DNA from: Hyphomicrobium sp. ghe19
GTDB lineage: Bacteria; Pseudomonadota; Alphaproteobacteria; Rhizobiales; Hyphomicrobiaceae
DNA length: 64,000 nucleotides
Assembly (NCBI RefSeq): GCF_902712875.1
Contig: NZ_LR743509.1
Span: forward strand, 1,612,001 to 1,676,000
Direction of reading: 5' to 3'
In this document: in pieces, positions 43,059 to 52,450 of the stretch
Position numbering within the stretch: the first letter of the stretch is position 1
Layout of the letters: each line of letters opens with the position of its first letter
Program-made: the position numbers and the translations under genes
The notes under the pieces: generated by a model
Databases searched by the model: none
What the model was told of the DNA's origin: nothing
Seen by the model: the letters and a program-made list of their open reading frames with translations, nothing else

Positions 43059-44918
43059 GTGACACTTAACGAACTGGCGATCCTTCTGGCCGCCTTGGCG
43101 CTAGCCGCGCCGCTCGCGCGATTTTTCGGTATCGCCGCTGTTCTTGGCTATCTGGTCGCGGGTGTTCTCCTCGGGCCATACGGCGTCGGGCGGCTCTTCT
43201 CAGAGCATGACGCGCAGCAAGTTTTGCACTTTGCGGAATTCGGCGTTGTTCTCCTGCTGTTTTTGATCGGATTGGAGCTGCGCCCCAAGCGACTTTGGGC
43301 AATGCGCCAGGCCATCTTCGGCATCGGCACATTGCAGGTGGCAATCACCTCGGTCGCTCTCGCGTTCGTTGGCATGCTGTTTTTCGGAAGCCAGTGGCAG
43401 CCTTCGCTGTTTGCGGGCGCGGCTCTAGCGCTTTCGTCGACGGCCTTTGCTCTTCAGGTGCTCGAAGAGAACAACGAACTTTCGACCCGCCACGGCCGGC
43501 TCGGTTTCTCGGTGCTTTTGTTCCAGGATCTTGCCGCCATTCCGCTGATTGCGCTTGCGCCCTATTTCGCGGTGACGGCTGCCAAGGCGGTGCCGGTCAT
43601 CGATTACTTTGCGTTCGCCAAGGGGCTCGGCACAATCGTTCTGGTCGTCGTCGTCGGGCGTTACGTGCTTGACGGCTTTTTGCGTCTCGTCGCGTTGTCG
43701 CGCGTGAAGGAGGCCATGACGGCGGCCGCGCTTCTGACGGTCGTCGGCGTCACGCTGATCATGGAAGCCGTCGGCCTATCGGCGTCGCTCGGCGCTTTTA
43801 TTGCGGGTGCTCTGCTTGCCGAGAGCAGTTATCGCCATGAGCTCGAGGCCGACATCGGTCCCTTCGAAGGCCTGCTGCTCGGGATCTTCTTCACGGCAAT
43901 CGGCATGTCGCTGAACCTTGGACTTCTGGTCGCCGAGCCGGTGCTGATCATATCGCTGACGCTGACGCTAATCGTCGTCAAGGCGATCGTTCTGTTCCTG
44001 TTGGGGCGTTGGCAGGGACTTGAGGCCGGACCTGCGCGCCGGTTGGCGTTTGCCCTGTCGCAAGGCGGCGAGTTTGCGTTCGTGTTGCTGTCGGTCGGGC
44101 AAGCGGCCGGCGTTCTCGGCGGTAACCCATCGCAAATTCTCGCGGTTGTCGTCACGTTGTCGATGGCGATGACGCCGGTGCTGCTGCTGCTCGACCGCAG
44201 GCTTTCGGCGAAGGCGAAGGCGCCGACGCGCCCCTTCGATACGTTGCCGGAAAACGACGGACACGTCGTGATCGCCGGGTTTGGACGGTTCGGACAGATC
44301 ACGGCCCGCGTGCTGCGCGCGAAAGGTATTCCTTTCACGGCGCTGGACATCAGCGTGGAGCAGGTGGACTTCGTCAGACGCTTCGGCAACAAGGCCTTCT
44401 TCGGTGATGCCAGCCGGCCCGAGGTGCTGGAGGCCGCGCAGATGGACAAGGCGCGAGCGTTCGTGCTCGCGATCGACGACGTCGAAGCCTCAATGCGTGC
44501 GGCGGAATACGTCAAGAAGCAGTATCCGCACGTGCCGATCTACGCGCGTGCGCGCGACCGCATGCACGCGTACCGGTTGCTCGACCTCGGCGTTGCAGCG
44601 ATCCGGCGCGAGACCTTTTTGGCCTCTTTGGATCTGACACGATCGTTGATGCTTGGTCTCGGATATTCCGAACGGGTCGCGAGCCGCATCGTCAAGACCT
44701 TCCGGGATCATGACGAGCGACGTCTCAACGAAGACTACAAGCTGTCGTCAGACGTCGAGAAGCTTCTGGAGCGGGCGCGCACGTCGCAGGCGATGCTCGA
44801 TAAGCTATTCCGCGAGGACGAGGTCGAAGAGGCAAAGCTCGCCCACGCCGAGAAGGGCCAGCGTGAGGGCAAGGGTTCCCGTGACGCCAAGGCCAAGGCC
44901 GACGTCATCGACCCTTAA
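43059..44918 (+). CDS. Kef-type monovalent cation:proton antiporter (CPA2) with TrkA-N domain
   Basis: The 619-residue protein has 12-13 membrane segments (start TLNELAILLAALALAAPLA, later GLELRPKRLWAMRQ and the FQDLAAIPLIALAP loop), then a cytoplasmic RCK/TrkA-N NAD-binding domain beginning VVIAGFGRFGQITARVLRAKG. The tail is a charged helix (RTSQAMLDKLFREDEVEEAK). This is the KefB/KefC layout: K+ efflux in exchange for protons, gated in E. coli by glutathione adducts that form with electrophiles such as formaldehyde-derived compounds. No KefF/KefG partner is adjacent. It uses a GTG start. Confidence 0.9.
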   Translation: MTLNELAILLAALALAAPLARFFGIAAVLGYLVAGVLLGPYGVGRLFSEHDAQQVLHFAEFGVVLLLFLIGLELRPKRLWAMRQAIFGIGTLQVAITSVALAFVGMLFFGSQWQPSLFAGAALALSSTAFALQVLEENNELSTRHGRLGFSVLLFQDLAAIPLIALAPYFAVTAAKAVPVIDYFAFAKGLGTIVLVVVVGRYVLDGFLRLVALSRVKEAMTAAALLTVVGVTLIMEAVGLSASLGAFIAGALLAESSYRHELEADIGPFEGLLLGIFFTAIGMSLNLGLLVAEPVLIISLTLTLIVVKAIVLFLLGRWQGLEAGPARRLAFALSQGGEFAFVLLSVGQAAGVLGGNPSQILAVVVTLSMAMTPVLLLLDRRLSAKAKAPTRPFDTLPENDGHVVIAGFGRFGQITARVLRAKGIPFTALDISVEQVDFVRRFGNKAFFGDASRPEVLEAAQMDKARAFVLAIDDVEASMRAAEYVKKQYPHVPIYARARDRMHAYRLLDLGVAAIRRETFLASLDLTRSLMLGLGYSERVASRIVKTFRDHDERRLNEDYKLSSDVEKLLERARTSQAMLDKLFREDEVEEAKLAHAEKGQREGKGSRDAKAKADVIDP

Positions 44919-44932
44919 GCGTGACACTTGGT

Positions 44933-44965
44933 CCCCTCCGGGATTGGGTCCGGGGGGGCGGTTTT
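44933..44965 (+). terminator. Terminator after the Kef-type gene
   Basis: CCCCTCCGG pairs with CCGGGGGGG (one T-G pair) around an 8-base loop, then CGGTTTTTG. It starts 15 bases past the stop. Confidence 0.72.
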
Positions 44966-45078
44966 TGCCGTGCACCAGGGGTCTCGCTGCGGTAGACGGG
45001 GCCGTAATCCCCCGGTAAATGTCCCCTCGACCTTACGGCGGCGCCAGCGGCGCTCAAGAAAACGGATTCACCAATCGA

Positions 45079-47091
45079 ATGAGTAAAGCCCAGATCAAGG
45101 CCGACACGGCGCCGGCAGCAAGCCTCGGGGAAATGGCCAACGCCATCCGCGCCCTGGCGATGGATGCCGTTCAGGCGGCCAATTCCGGTCATCCCGGGAT
45201 GCCCATGGGCATGGCCGATGTCGCGACCGTTTTGTTCACCGAAGCGCTGAAGTTCGATTCGAGTGCGCCCGAATGGCCGAACCGCGATCGATTTGTCCTG
45301 TCGGCCGGTCACGGGTCAATGCTTCTCTATTCACTCCTCTATCTGACCGGCTACCCCGGCATGACGATCGAGGAGATCAAGAACTTCCGTCAATTCGGTT
45401 CGAAGACCGCGGGTCATCCCGAATATGGCCACGCACCCGGAATTGAGACGACGACGGGCCCGCTCGGGCAGGGGCTCGCCAACGCCGTCGGTATGGCGCT
45501 GTCGGAACGTTTGCTCGCGGCGCGCGTCGGCTCCGAACTCATCGACTATCATACGTACGTCATCGCCGGTGACGGATGCCTGATGGAAGGCATCAGCCAG
45601 GAAGCCATTTCGCTCGCTGGGCATCTGAAGCTCGGCAAGCTGATTGTGCTCTGGGACGATAACTCGATCACCATCGACGGCGCCACGAGCCTCTCGGTCT
45701 CAGATAGCGAAGTGAAGCGCTTCGAAGCTTCGGGCTGGCACACGGCGAAGGTAGACGGCCACGATGCGGCGGCCGTCTCGGCGGCGATCAAAGCGGCCAA
45801 GGCCGATCCGTCGAAGCCGTGGCTCATCGCCTGCAAGACGCAGATCGGATACGGCTCGCCGAACAAGGCCGGTAAATCGTCCGCTCACGGCGAACCGCTT
45901 GGCGCCGAGGAGATCAAGAATACGCGCGAGAAGCTCGGCTGGCCGTATGGGCCGTTCGAGGTTCCTGATCACATCCTCGCCGCCTGGCGCGGTGTTGGCC
46001 GGGCGCACGAGAAGTCCCGCGCCGAGTGGGCAAAGCGCGTATCCGCTGCGAGCCCGGAAGCGAACGCACTGATCGCGGGGCGCGATACGAAAGCCGTCGT
46101 TGCGAAGGCGATTGCAGAGGCGAAGGCCGCTTTCACGAGCGATACCGCAAAACGCGCGACGCGTGTCTGGTCGCAGTTGACGATCGAGCGGCTCGTGCCG
46201 GTTCTGCCGGAATTGATCGGTGGATCCGCTGATCTCTCGGGATCGAACGGCACGCGGACGAAGCAACACAACTCCGTGACGCCCGAGAACTTCTCAGGCA
46301 ATTACATCCATTACGGCGTTCGCGAGCACGGCATGGCCGCGGCGATGAACGGGCTCGCGCTCTCAGGGTCGTTCATTCCGTACGGCGGGACGTTCCTCGT
46401 TTTCGCGGATTACTGCCGTCCTTCCATTCGTCTCTCGGCTTTGATGCAGCAGCGCGTGCTTTACGTGCTGACGCACGACTCCATCGGGCTTGGTGAAGAC
46501 GGGCCGACGCATCAGCCCGTGGAGACCCTGAGTTCGCTCCGCGCGATCCCGAACGTGAATGTGTTTCGTCCGGCTGACGGCGTCGAAACGGCAGAGTGCT
46601 GGGAGCTTGCGATTGCGTCCGAAGCGGCGCCGTCGGTTCTTGCCCTGTCGCGGCAAGCGGTTCCAAATCTTCGTGCTGTCGGCGCTGAAAACCTCAGCGC
46701 GAAGGGCGCGTATGTTTTGAAGGCCCCAGAAGGCAAGCGCGACGTGACGTTGCTCGCCACCGGCTCCGAGGTTGGCCTCGCGGTCGAAGCGGCTGCGGCT
46801 CTCGCAAAGGATGGCATCAAGGCCGCCGTCGTCTCGATGCCGTCGTTCGAACTCTTCCGCGCTCAGTCTGAGGCCTATCAACGCGAAGTCCTTGGCGACG
46901 TGCCGCGGATTGCAGTCGAGGCGGCCACCGCACAGTCGTGGTACGAATGGCTTCGCAATCCGTCCGACGTCTTCATCGGCATGCATGGTTTCGGCGCGTC
47001 GGCGCCCGCCGGCAAGCTCTATGAGCATTTCGGCATCACCGCTTCGCACGTAGCAGAAGCGGCGCGCGGCGCGATTTCGAAATCCGCATGA
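45079..47091 (+). CDS. tkt: Transketolase
   Basis: Transketolase moves two-carbon units between sugar phosphates with thiamine diphosphate, in the pentose phosphate pathway. Family blocks are: [17 protein letters not shown], the cofactor loop [13 protein letters not shown] with [17 protein letters not shown]-like [14 protein letters not shown], and [13 protein letters not shown]. At 670 residues the length is normal. I take the Met at 45079 because it starts the conserved domain; an in-frame start at 45019 gives a noise-like extension. It leads a rightward run of central-metabolism genes with pgk 41 bases downstream. Confidence 0.95.
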   Translation: MSKAQIKADTAPAASLGEMANAIRALAMDAVQAANSGHPGMPMGMADVATVLFTEALKFDSSAPEWPNRDRFVLSAGHGSMLLYSLLYLTGYPGMTIEEIKNFRQFGSKTAGHPEYGHAPGIETTTGPLGQGLANAVGMALSERLLAARVGSELIDYHTYVIAGDGCLMEGISQEAISLAGHLKLGKLIVLWDDNSITIDGATSLSVSDSEVKRFEASGWHTAKVDGHDAAAVSAAIKAAKADPSKPWLIACKTQIGYGSPNKAGKSSAHGEPLGAEEIKNTREKLGWPYGPFEVPDHILAAWRGVGRAHEKSRAEWAKRVSAASPEANALIAGRDTKAVVAKAIAEAKAAFTSDTAKRATRVWSQLTIERLVPVLPELIGGSADLSGSNGTRTKQHNSVTPENFSGNYIHYGVREHGMAAAMNGLALSGSFIPYGGTFLVFADYCRPSIRLSALMQQRVLYVLTHDSIGLGEDGPTHQPVETLSSLRAIPNVNVFRPADGVETAECWELAIASEAAPSVLALSRQAVPNLRAVGAENLSAKGAYVLKAPEGKRDVTLLATGSEVGLAVEAAAALAKDGIKAAVVSMPSFELFRAQSEAYQREVLGDVPRIAVEAATAQSWYEWLRNPSDVFIGMHGFGASAPAGKLYEHFGITASHVAEAARGAISKSA

Positions 47092-47132
47092 CGAGCTGAC
47101 AAACACGCATTTGATACCGGAATGGACGCGGA

Positions 47133-48332
47133 ATGAACCTCGACAAGCTGAAGACGACGGATGGGATCGACGTCGAAGGTAAACGGGTTATCGTTCGAGC
47201 CGATCTCAACGTTCCGGTGAGAGACGGGAAAGTTACGGACGCGACGCGCCTGGAGCGGCTGCTGCCCGGCATCAATGCCCTGGCCAATCGTGGCGCGAAG
47301 GTCATCGTGATCTCGCACTTTGGACGGCCGAGGAATGGTCCTGAAGCCGAGCTATCGTTGAAGCCTGTCGCCGAGATGATGCAGCGCCTGCTCGGGCGGC
47401 CGGTTGCATTCGGCGGCGACAGCATCGGTGCGGAAGCCGCGAGTGCCGTCGGCAAGCTGAAGAACGGCGATGTCGCGCTTCTCGAGAACCTGCGTTTTCA
47501 CAAGGGCGAAGAGAAGAACGATCCGGCCTTCGCGGGAGAGCTTGCGAAGCTTGGCGACATCTTCGTGGGTGATGCGTTTTCGTGTGCTCACCGCGCGCAT
47601 GCGTCGACCGAAGGATTGACGCATTTTCTTCCGTCATACGCCGGGCCGCTTCTCATGGAAGAGATCAACGCCCTCAGAACCGCACTCGAAAAGCCCCAAC
47701 GGCCGACAGCTGCGGTCGTCGGCGGCGCCAAGGTTTCGACGAAAATTCCGGTTTTGACGAACCTCGTTGCGAAGGTCGACAGCCTGATTATCGGCGGCGG
47801 CATGGCGAACACGTTTCTCCAAGCGCTGGGCGTGGCCGTCGGCAAATCTCTTGCTGAACCGGAGTTTCATGCCACCGCGCGAGACATCATGGCTGCCGCG
47901 AAGCAGAAGGGCTGCGAAATCGTGCTGCCGGTCGATGCGGTCGTTGCGCGCGAATTCAAGGAAGGCGCTGCTAGTGAGATCGTTCCGATCGATAGCGTGC
48001 CATGCGATGCGATGATCCTCGACGTCGGTCCGAAATCCGTTGCGCGCACCAGTGAACTCCTCGATCACACCAAAACGCTGCTTTGGAACGGCCCGCTCGG
48101 AGCGTTCGAAATTGCGCCTTTCGGCGAGGGTACGTTTGCGCTGGCCCGCGCTGCCGCTCAATTGACGAAAGCAGGAAAGCTCGTTTCGGTCGCCGGCGGC
48201 GGAGATACGGTCGCGGCTTTGAATTCGGCCGGTGTGGCGGACGATTTCACCTATGTCTCGACCGCGGGTGGTGCTTTCCTGGAATGGCTCGAGGGCCGCG
48301 AATTGCCAGGCGTCGCGGCGCTCGCGCGCTGA
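47133..48332 (+). CDS. pgk: Phosphoglycerate kinase
   Basis: Pgk interconverts 1,3-bisphosphoglycerate and 3-phosphoglycerate with ADP/ATP. Conserved segments are RVIVRADLNVPVRDGK, ISHFGRPRNGPE, LRFHKGEEKNDP, VGGAKVSTKIPVL, TLLWNGPLGAFE and the nucleotide-binding VSVAGGGDTVAALN. It has 399 residues, as usual. It follows tkt by 41 bases. In many proteobacteria gap lies between tkt and pgk; here it does not. Confidence 0.97.
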   Translation: MNLDKLKTTDGIDVEGKRVIVRADLNVPVRDGKVTDATRLERLLPGINALANRGAKVIVISHFGRPRNGPEAELSLKPVAEMMQRLLGRPVAFGGDSIGAEAASAVGKLKNGDVALLENLRFHKGEEKNDPAFAGELAKLGDIFVGDAFSCAHRAHASTEGLTHFLPSYAGPLLMEEINALRTALEKPQRPTAAVVGGAKVSTKIPVLTNLVAKVDSLIIGGGMANTFLQALGVAVGKSLAEPEFHATARDIMAAAKQKGCEIVLPVDAVVAREFKEGAASEIVPIDSVPCDAMILDVGPKSVARTSELLDHTKTLLWNGPLGAFEIAPFGEGTFALARAAAQLTKAGKLVSVAGGGDTVAALNSAGVADDFTYVSTAGGAFLEWLEGRELPGVAALAR

Positions 48333-48379
48333 CGGCTGATCGGCCCGCGAGAGAGCCAAGCGTTAGGAAGTAGGCTGTA

Positions 48380-49177
48380 ATGCTCGCAGATGCTCATATC
48401 TATCTCGGCGTAGCTCTGGCGGGTCTCGCGAGCTTCCTGTCGCCGTGTGTGCTGCCGCTCGTGCCGCCCTATCTCGGTTATATCGGCGGGACGACGCTCG
48501 ATCAGCTAACGGGCGACGAAAAGATAGACCGCGCCGTATGGATGCGCGTCGTCATTTCCGCGGTGTTTTTCGTCCTGGGGTTCACGACGATATTCGTCAG
48601 CCTGGGCGCCGGAGCGAGTTCGATCGGTCAGGTGCTGCTCTCTTATCGCGCGTCGCTCGGTACGCTTGCCGGTATCGTCATCATTCTGTTCGGTCTGCAC
48701 TTCCTCGGAATTTTCCGCATCCATCTTTTCTACAATGAAGCGCGATATTCGACCGCCGCAAAGGAATCGAGCTTCCTCAGCGCCTACGTCATGGGGCTCG
48801 CGTTCGCATTCGGGTGGACGCCGTGCATCGGACCGGTGCTTGCGACGGTTCTGACGCTTGCCGCGAGCGAGTCGAACCTCTCGGCTGGCGTCAGTCTGCT
48901 TCTCGCCTATTCGCTCGGTCTCGGTATCCCGTTCATCCTTGCCGCTATCGCGATACGGCCCTTCCTCGGGTTCATGAAGCGGTTCAAGCGCCATTTCGCA
49001 ACGCTCGAAAAAGTCATGGGGCTGCTGCTGGTCGTAACGGGCCTGCTGTTCGTGTTTGGTGCACAGAACTGGTTCAGCCAATGGATGATCGAGAACTTCC
49101 CTGCGCTGGGCAGAATTGAGTCCCTGGTCACGCCCTCTGATCTCAGTTCGGAGATTTTGAAAAAGGGAACGCCCTGA
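48380..49177 (+). CDS. CcdA-like cytochrome c biogenesis/thiol transporter
   Basis: This 265-residue inner-membrane protein has six hydrophobic segments and the paired-Cys motifs of the CcdA/DsbD core: FLSPCVLPLVPPYLGYIGG in the first and WTPCIGPVLATVLTLAA in the fourth segment. CcdA carries reducing equivalents across the membrane for heme attachment to c-type cytochromes or for periplasmic thiol repair. It follows pgk by 47 bases, in line with pgk-ccdA neighbourhoods. Several periplasmic cytochromes in the window would need such a pathway. Confidence 0.9.
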   Translation: MLADAHIYLGVALAGLASFLSPCVLPLVPPYLGYIGGTTLDQLTGDEKIDRAVWMRVVISAVFFVLGFTTIFVSLGAGASSIGQVLLSYRASLGTLAGIVIILFGLHFLGIFRIHLFYNEARYSTAAKESSFLSAYVMGLAFAFGWTPCIGPVLATVLTLAASESNLSAGVSLLLAYSLGLGIPFILAAIAIRPFLGFMKRFKRHFATLEKVMGLLLVVTGLLFVFGAQNWFSQWMIENFPALGRIESLVTPSDLSSEILKKGTP

Positions 49178-49224
49178 CGCGGGACCCCAGCTCGTCACCC
49201 AGCTAATCAAATGAAGCCATTGGA

Positions 49225-50049
49225 ATGAAGATGATGGCCGCCGAGACTGTTCCGATCGCGCTTACCATCGCTGGGTCCGATCCTTCCGGGGGCGCCGGTA
49301 TTCAGGCCGATCTGAAAACGTTTTCCGCTTTCGGAATCTACGGTGCGACTGTCATCACGGCGTTGACGGCGCAGAACACGCTCGGAGTGACGGGCGTTTT
49401 TCCGATATCACTCGACTTCATTGCGGCGCAGTTTCGCTCGGTTGTTTCCGATCTCGTCGTGTCGGCCATCAAAACAGGAATGCTCGGCGACGCAGCGACC
49501 GTGGAAACGATCGCGCGCCTTCTCGCGGATGTTCCGGCTGTGCCCGTGATCGTCGATCCGGTCATGGTCGCGACGAGCGGGGATGTTCTTCTCTCGCCCG
49601 ATGCCATCGACGCGGTACGCGGTGCGTTGCTTCCGAGGGCTCGCCTGATTACGCCGAACATTCCTGAAGCCAGCCGATTACTCGATGGTCCGCTGGCTGA
49701 GACCGAAGCAGATATGCGCGTGCAAGCCGAAGCGTTGATGAAATTCGGTTGCGCCGCGGTGCTTCTCAAAGGCGGTCATGGAACTGGGGCGGAAGCCGTG
49801 GATGTTTTCTTCGACGGACAAGAGCATCATGTTTTTCGCCGGCCGCGCGTCGCGACGCGGAATTCGCACGGCACGGGTTGCACGTTATCGGCGGCGATAG
49901 CTGCCGGCCTCGCGCAGGGGAAATCGATGCGAGACGCAGTGGAAAACGCAAAGCTCTTCGTCTGGCATGCGTTGTTTGCCGGTGCACAGATGCATATCGG
50001 CAAAGGCAACGGGCCGGTCGACCATAATTTTGCGCTGAGGAAAGCGTAG
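49225..50049 (+). CDS. thiD: Hydroxymethylpyrimidine/phosphomethylpyrimidine kinase
   Basis: ThiD phosphorylates the pyrimidine part of thiamine twice. Ribokinase-fold signatures are TIAGSDPSGGAGIQADLKTF near the N-terminus, VMVATSGDVLL in the middle and RNSHGTGCTLSAAIAAGLAQG near the C-terminus with the catalytic base. It has 274 residues. Start at ATG 49225, or the Met two codons later. It follows the CcdA gene by 47 bases. Thiamine diphosphate is the cofactor of the nearby transketolase. Confidence 0.93.
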   Translation: MKMMAAETVPIALTIAGSDPSGGAGIQADLKTFSAFGIYGATVITALTAQNTLGVTGVFPISLDFIAAQFRSVVSDLVVSAIKTGMLGDAATVETIARLLADVPAVPVIVDPVMVATSGDVLLSPDAIDAVRGALLPRARLITPNIPEASRLLDGPLAETEADMRVQAEALMKFGCAAVLLKGGHGTGAEAVDVFFDGQEHHVFRRPRVATRNSHGTGCTLSAAIAAGLAQGKSMRDAVENAKLFVWHALFAGAQMHIGKGNGPVDHNFALRKA

Positions 50050-50436
50050 CTTCTCCATTCGGGGCGCGTACTTCCTAGTCGCGCCTTCAAGGCCTGTTGC
50101 GAGCGAGCATCTAAGCGCTTCGACTCGCACGTCAGGGGGAGCGTCAAGGCTTGCGCCCCATCTAGGACTTTGGCAGCTTGCGCGCGAGTTTGGCATAACG
50201 CCGTTCACAGACTCCGGGGGGAGCGCCAAGCTAAGTTTCGAGGGATTGAAACGGGGCTTGGCAAGAACCGGTCCGCCTACGGCGGGCCGGTTTTTTGTTG
50301 CCGCTGTTCTTGTTGCTCAAGTGGCACAGGAGAGAGGTTTCGATCCCGTTGAGTGTTTCCCCGCGTGGAGGTAGGCAAAGATACAAGTATTGTGAGGACT
50401 AGGGTAAACGCCGTCTGAGGCGTCGGGGGCAAGTAC
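50050..50436. other. Intergenic region after thiD, possible small RNA
   Basis: About 387 bases without a supported gene between thiD and the FadL gene. The strong terminator at 50266-50296 lies 217 bases past the thiD stop, far for a simple mRNA end, so a short independent transcript in between is possible. The right part holds the FadL promoter. Confidence 0.35.
50266..50296 (+). terminator. Strong rho-independent terminator
   Basis: AACCGGTCCGCC pairs with GGCGGGCCGGTT (one T-G pair) around TAC, followed by TTTTTTG. It ends either the thiD transcript or a small RNA. Confidence 0.88.
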
Positions 50437-51675
50437 ATGCGACACTCAAAAAAGAGAGCAGGGAAACCGCTCCATCTCGCAGTCATTGGCGCAGTTGCTG
50501 CTGCGACTTGGTCGAGCGCGGCGTCGGCGGGCGGTTTCGACATTCATGAGCAGTCTACTGTCTTTCTCGGGTCGGCTTCGGCAGGCGCGGCGGCTGGCGG
50601 CAGCCTCGGTTCGATGTTCTGGAACCCAGCAGCTACGGCGCAGTTTCCGGGGCTGAATTCGGAATCGTCCTACACGCTGATTTTGCCGTACGCCAATGTC
50701 GACATTACAAGCTCGCCACACGGTCCGGGCAGCAGCGGCAACATCGGCATCGACGCGACGACAAGCGCGAGCTATGGCGCCTATCAGATTTCGAAAGATG
50801 TTTGGCTCGGCATCGCAATCAACTCGCCGTTCGGCTTAGCGTCGAAGCCCGATAATGTCGGTTACCCCGGCTCGTACTTGGGCGTCACCAGCAAGCTCCT
50901 CACGGTGAACGCCAATCCGACGATTGCGTACCGTATCGCGCCGGGTATCACGATCGGTGCCGGTGTGCAGATCGAATGGGCCCAAGCGAAGGTGCAATTC
51001 CGTGATCCCGCGGGTCCAGGTATAGCCCAATTCGGCGGCACCGATTGGGCGTTCGGCGGCACGGCCGGCATTACACTCGAGCCCAGAGATGGCACGACCA
51101 TCGGCCTCGGTTATCGCTCGCAGATGACGCATGATCTCGAAGGCACCTTTCATTCGGCGCTGCTCACTGGCGGGACAAATGTGCCTGCAGTCGGGACGTT
51201 GAATCTCCCTGATATCGTGACGTTGAGCTTGCGGCAGGTCATGACGCCGACGACGCGGCTTCTGGGCACCGCCCAATGGACGAACTGGAGCAGGTTCAAG
51301 GATCTTCCGCTTTCGACGCCCATCGGTTCTTTGGCGCTTGATGCGAATTGGAAGGATGGCTGGTTCTTCTCGGTCGGCGGTGAATACGATTATTCTCCGC
51401 TGCTCACACTTCGCAGCGGTGTCGCTTACGAGATGTCGCCCATCGATGATGCCACCGGCAGGCTCGTTCAAATACCGGATAACAATCGCGTTTGGTTGAG
51501 CATCGGTGCTAGCTACAAGTGGAGCGATTCCATAACACTCGATGCGGGGTACTCACACATTTTTGTCCAGGATGGCGGTGTCAACCTGGAGCCAGCGATC
51601 GGACCCGGGCCATACATCGGAACGGCCCAGGCATCGATCGATCTCTTCTCGGTCGGCGTGCGCACGAAGTGGTAG
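50437..51675 (+). CDS. OmpP1/FadL-family outer-membrane transport protein
   Basis: After a signal peptide (AVIGAVAAATWSSAASAGG) the N-terminal hatch motif appears: FDIHEQSTVFLGSASAGAAAG and FWNPAATAQF (NPA). The remaining sequence alternates short beta strands with turns and ends in a strand with terminal Trp (FSVGVRTKW), typical of a 14-strand FadL barrel. Such channels admit hydrophobic compounds, for example fatty acids or aromatics. It has 412 residues and is a single gene between strong terminators. The substrate is unknown. Confidence 0.9.
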   Translation: MRHSKKRAGKPLHLAVIGAVAAATWSSAASAGGFDIHEQSTVFLGSASAGAAAGGSLGSMFWNPAATAQFPGLNSESSYTLILPYANVDITSSPHGPGSSGNIGIDATTSASYGAYQISKDVWLGIAINSPFGLASKPDNVGYPGSYLGVTSKLLTVNANPTIAYRIAPGITIGAGVQIEWAQAKVQFRDPAGPGIAQFGGTDWAFGGTAGITLEPRDGTTIGLGYRSQMTHDLEGTFHSALLTGGTNVPAVGTLNLPDIVTLSLRQVMTPTTRLLGTAQWTNWSRFKDLPLSTPIGSLALDANWKDGWFFSVGGEYDYSPLLTLRSGVAYEMSPIDDATGRLVQIPDNNRVWLSIGASYKWSDSITLDAGYSHIFVQDGGVNLEPAIGPGPYIGTAQASIDLFSVGVRTKW

Positions 51676-51704
51676 GCGGCGACTTCATCTAAGAATAAGA
51701 ATAA

Positions 51705-51736
51705 AAAAAACCGGGCCCAACGAGCCCGGTTTTTTG
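51705..51736. terminator. Bidirectional terminator between FadL gene and the convergent gene
   Basis: AAAAAACCGGGC and GCCCGGTTTTTT form a 12-bp perfect stem around CCAACGA, with A-run and T-run on the two sides, so it can end transcripts from both directions. Confidence 0.92.
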
Positions 51737-51759
51737 GTGTCTGCGGATCGAAGAAAGGC

Positions 51760-52308
51760 TTATGCGGCGTCGTCGACTTTCAGTTCGTGCATGATGCTTT
51801 CGAGAATGCCTTCGAGCTTGTTCGCGGATGTTTCGAGCGCGCTTGCCGCTGAAACGACGCGGTTCGATTGGGCGGCCTGAGATTGGCTCATCGCGTAAAG
51901 CCGGCCGGCGTTGCGTGCGATTTCCTCGCAGCCCTTCGGATCGAACGGATTAGCCTGAAGCGACCAGGCAATGTCGTGAATATCTTCCGCAGCCTTCAGG
52001 ATTGCGTGCGACGGCAGAATGCTTTCGTCGACCGCAGGTCTCGCGAGCAGTGCAGCCCGCGTTTCCGCCATCTTCTCCTTAATCGCTTCAATTTCCGCCT
52101 TGAGCTGGCCGAGAAGGGCAGGCGGTTCGCGCAGGGAGCTTTGCAGACGTTTGATCGCGTCTTCGAGCAGAGCGCTGTCGAGCCGGCGCGCGCGGCGTCC
52201 GTGCTCCGCCAAAAACCAGCGTCCGCGGGCGGTTTCCAGCAGCGTCGTTTCGATAGCCCGGTATTCGGTTTCGGTGTCGCTTGGGATGACCGAGGGAAGA
52301 GCCTGCAT
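51760..52308 (-). CDS. Conserved hypothetical helical protein (182 aa)
   Basis: The protein is soluble and mostly helical: SDTETEYRAIETTLLETARG, EHGRRARRLDSALLEDAIKRL, LKAAEDIHDIAWSL and SAASALETSANKLEGILES. Similar proteins are widespread in Hyphomicrobiales as far as I recall. The AEDIHDIAWSL helix with following Cys and a C-terminal helix loosely recalls CheZ-type or chemotaxis-linked helical proteins, but the key motif is absent, so I give no function. It stands alone. Confidence 0.72.
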   Translation of the reverse strand: MQALPSVIPSDTETEYRAIETTLLETARGRWFLAEHGRRARRLDSALLEDAIKRLQSSLREPPALLGQLKAEIEAIKEKMAETRAALLARPAVDESILPSHAILKAAEDIHDIAWSLQANPFDPKGCEEIARNAGRLYAMSQSQAAQSNRVVSAASALETSANKLEGILESIMHELKVDDAA

Positions 52309-52450
52309 GGCCGTATTGTGCTCCGCAAAAATCAGCTTAATGGGTTACGCGATTCTCGCACGGCGTAGACACAACCTCCGGGTGAACCGAACGGAACTTA
52401 GAGATCATGCTGAGCAGTTCGGCCTTATACGGTGACGTGAGCATTTGAGC

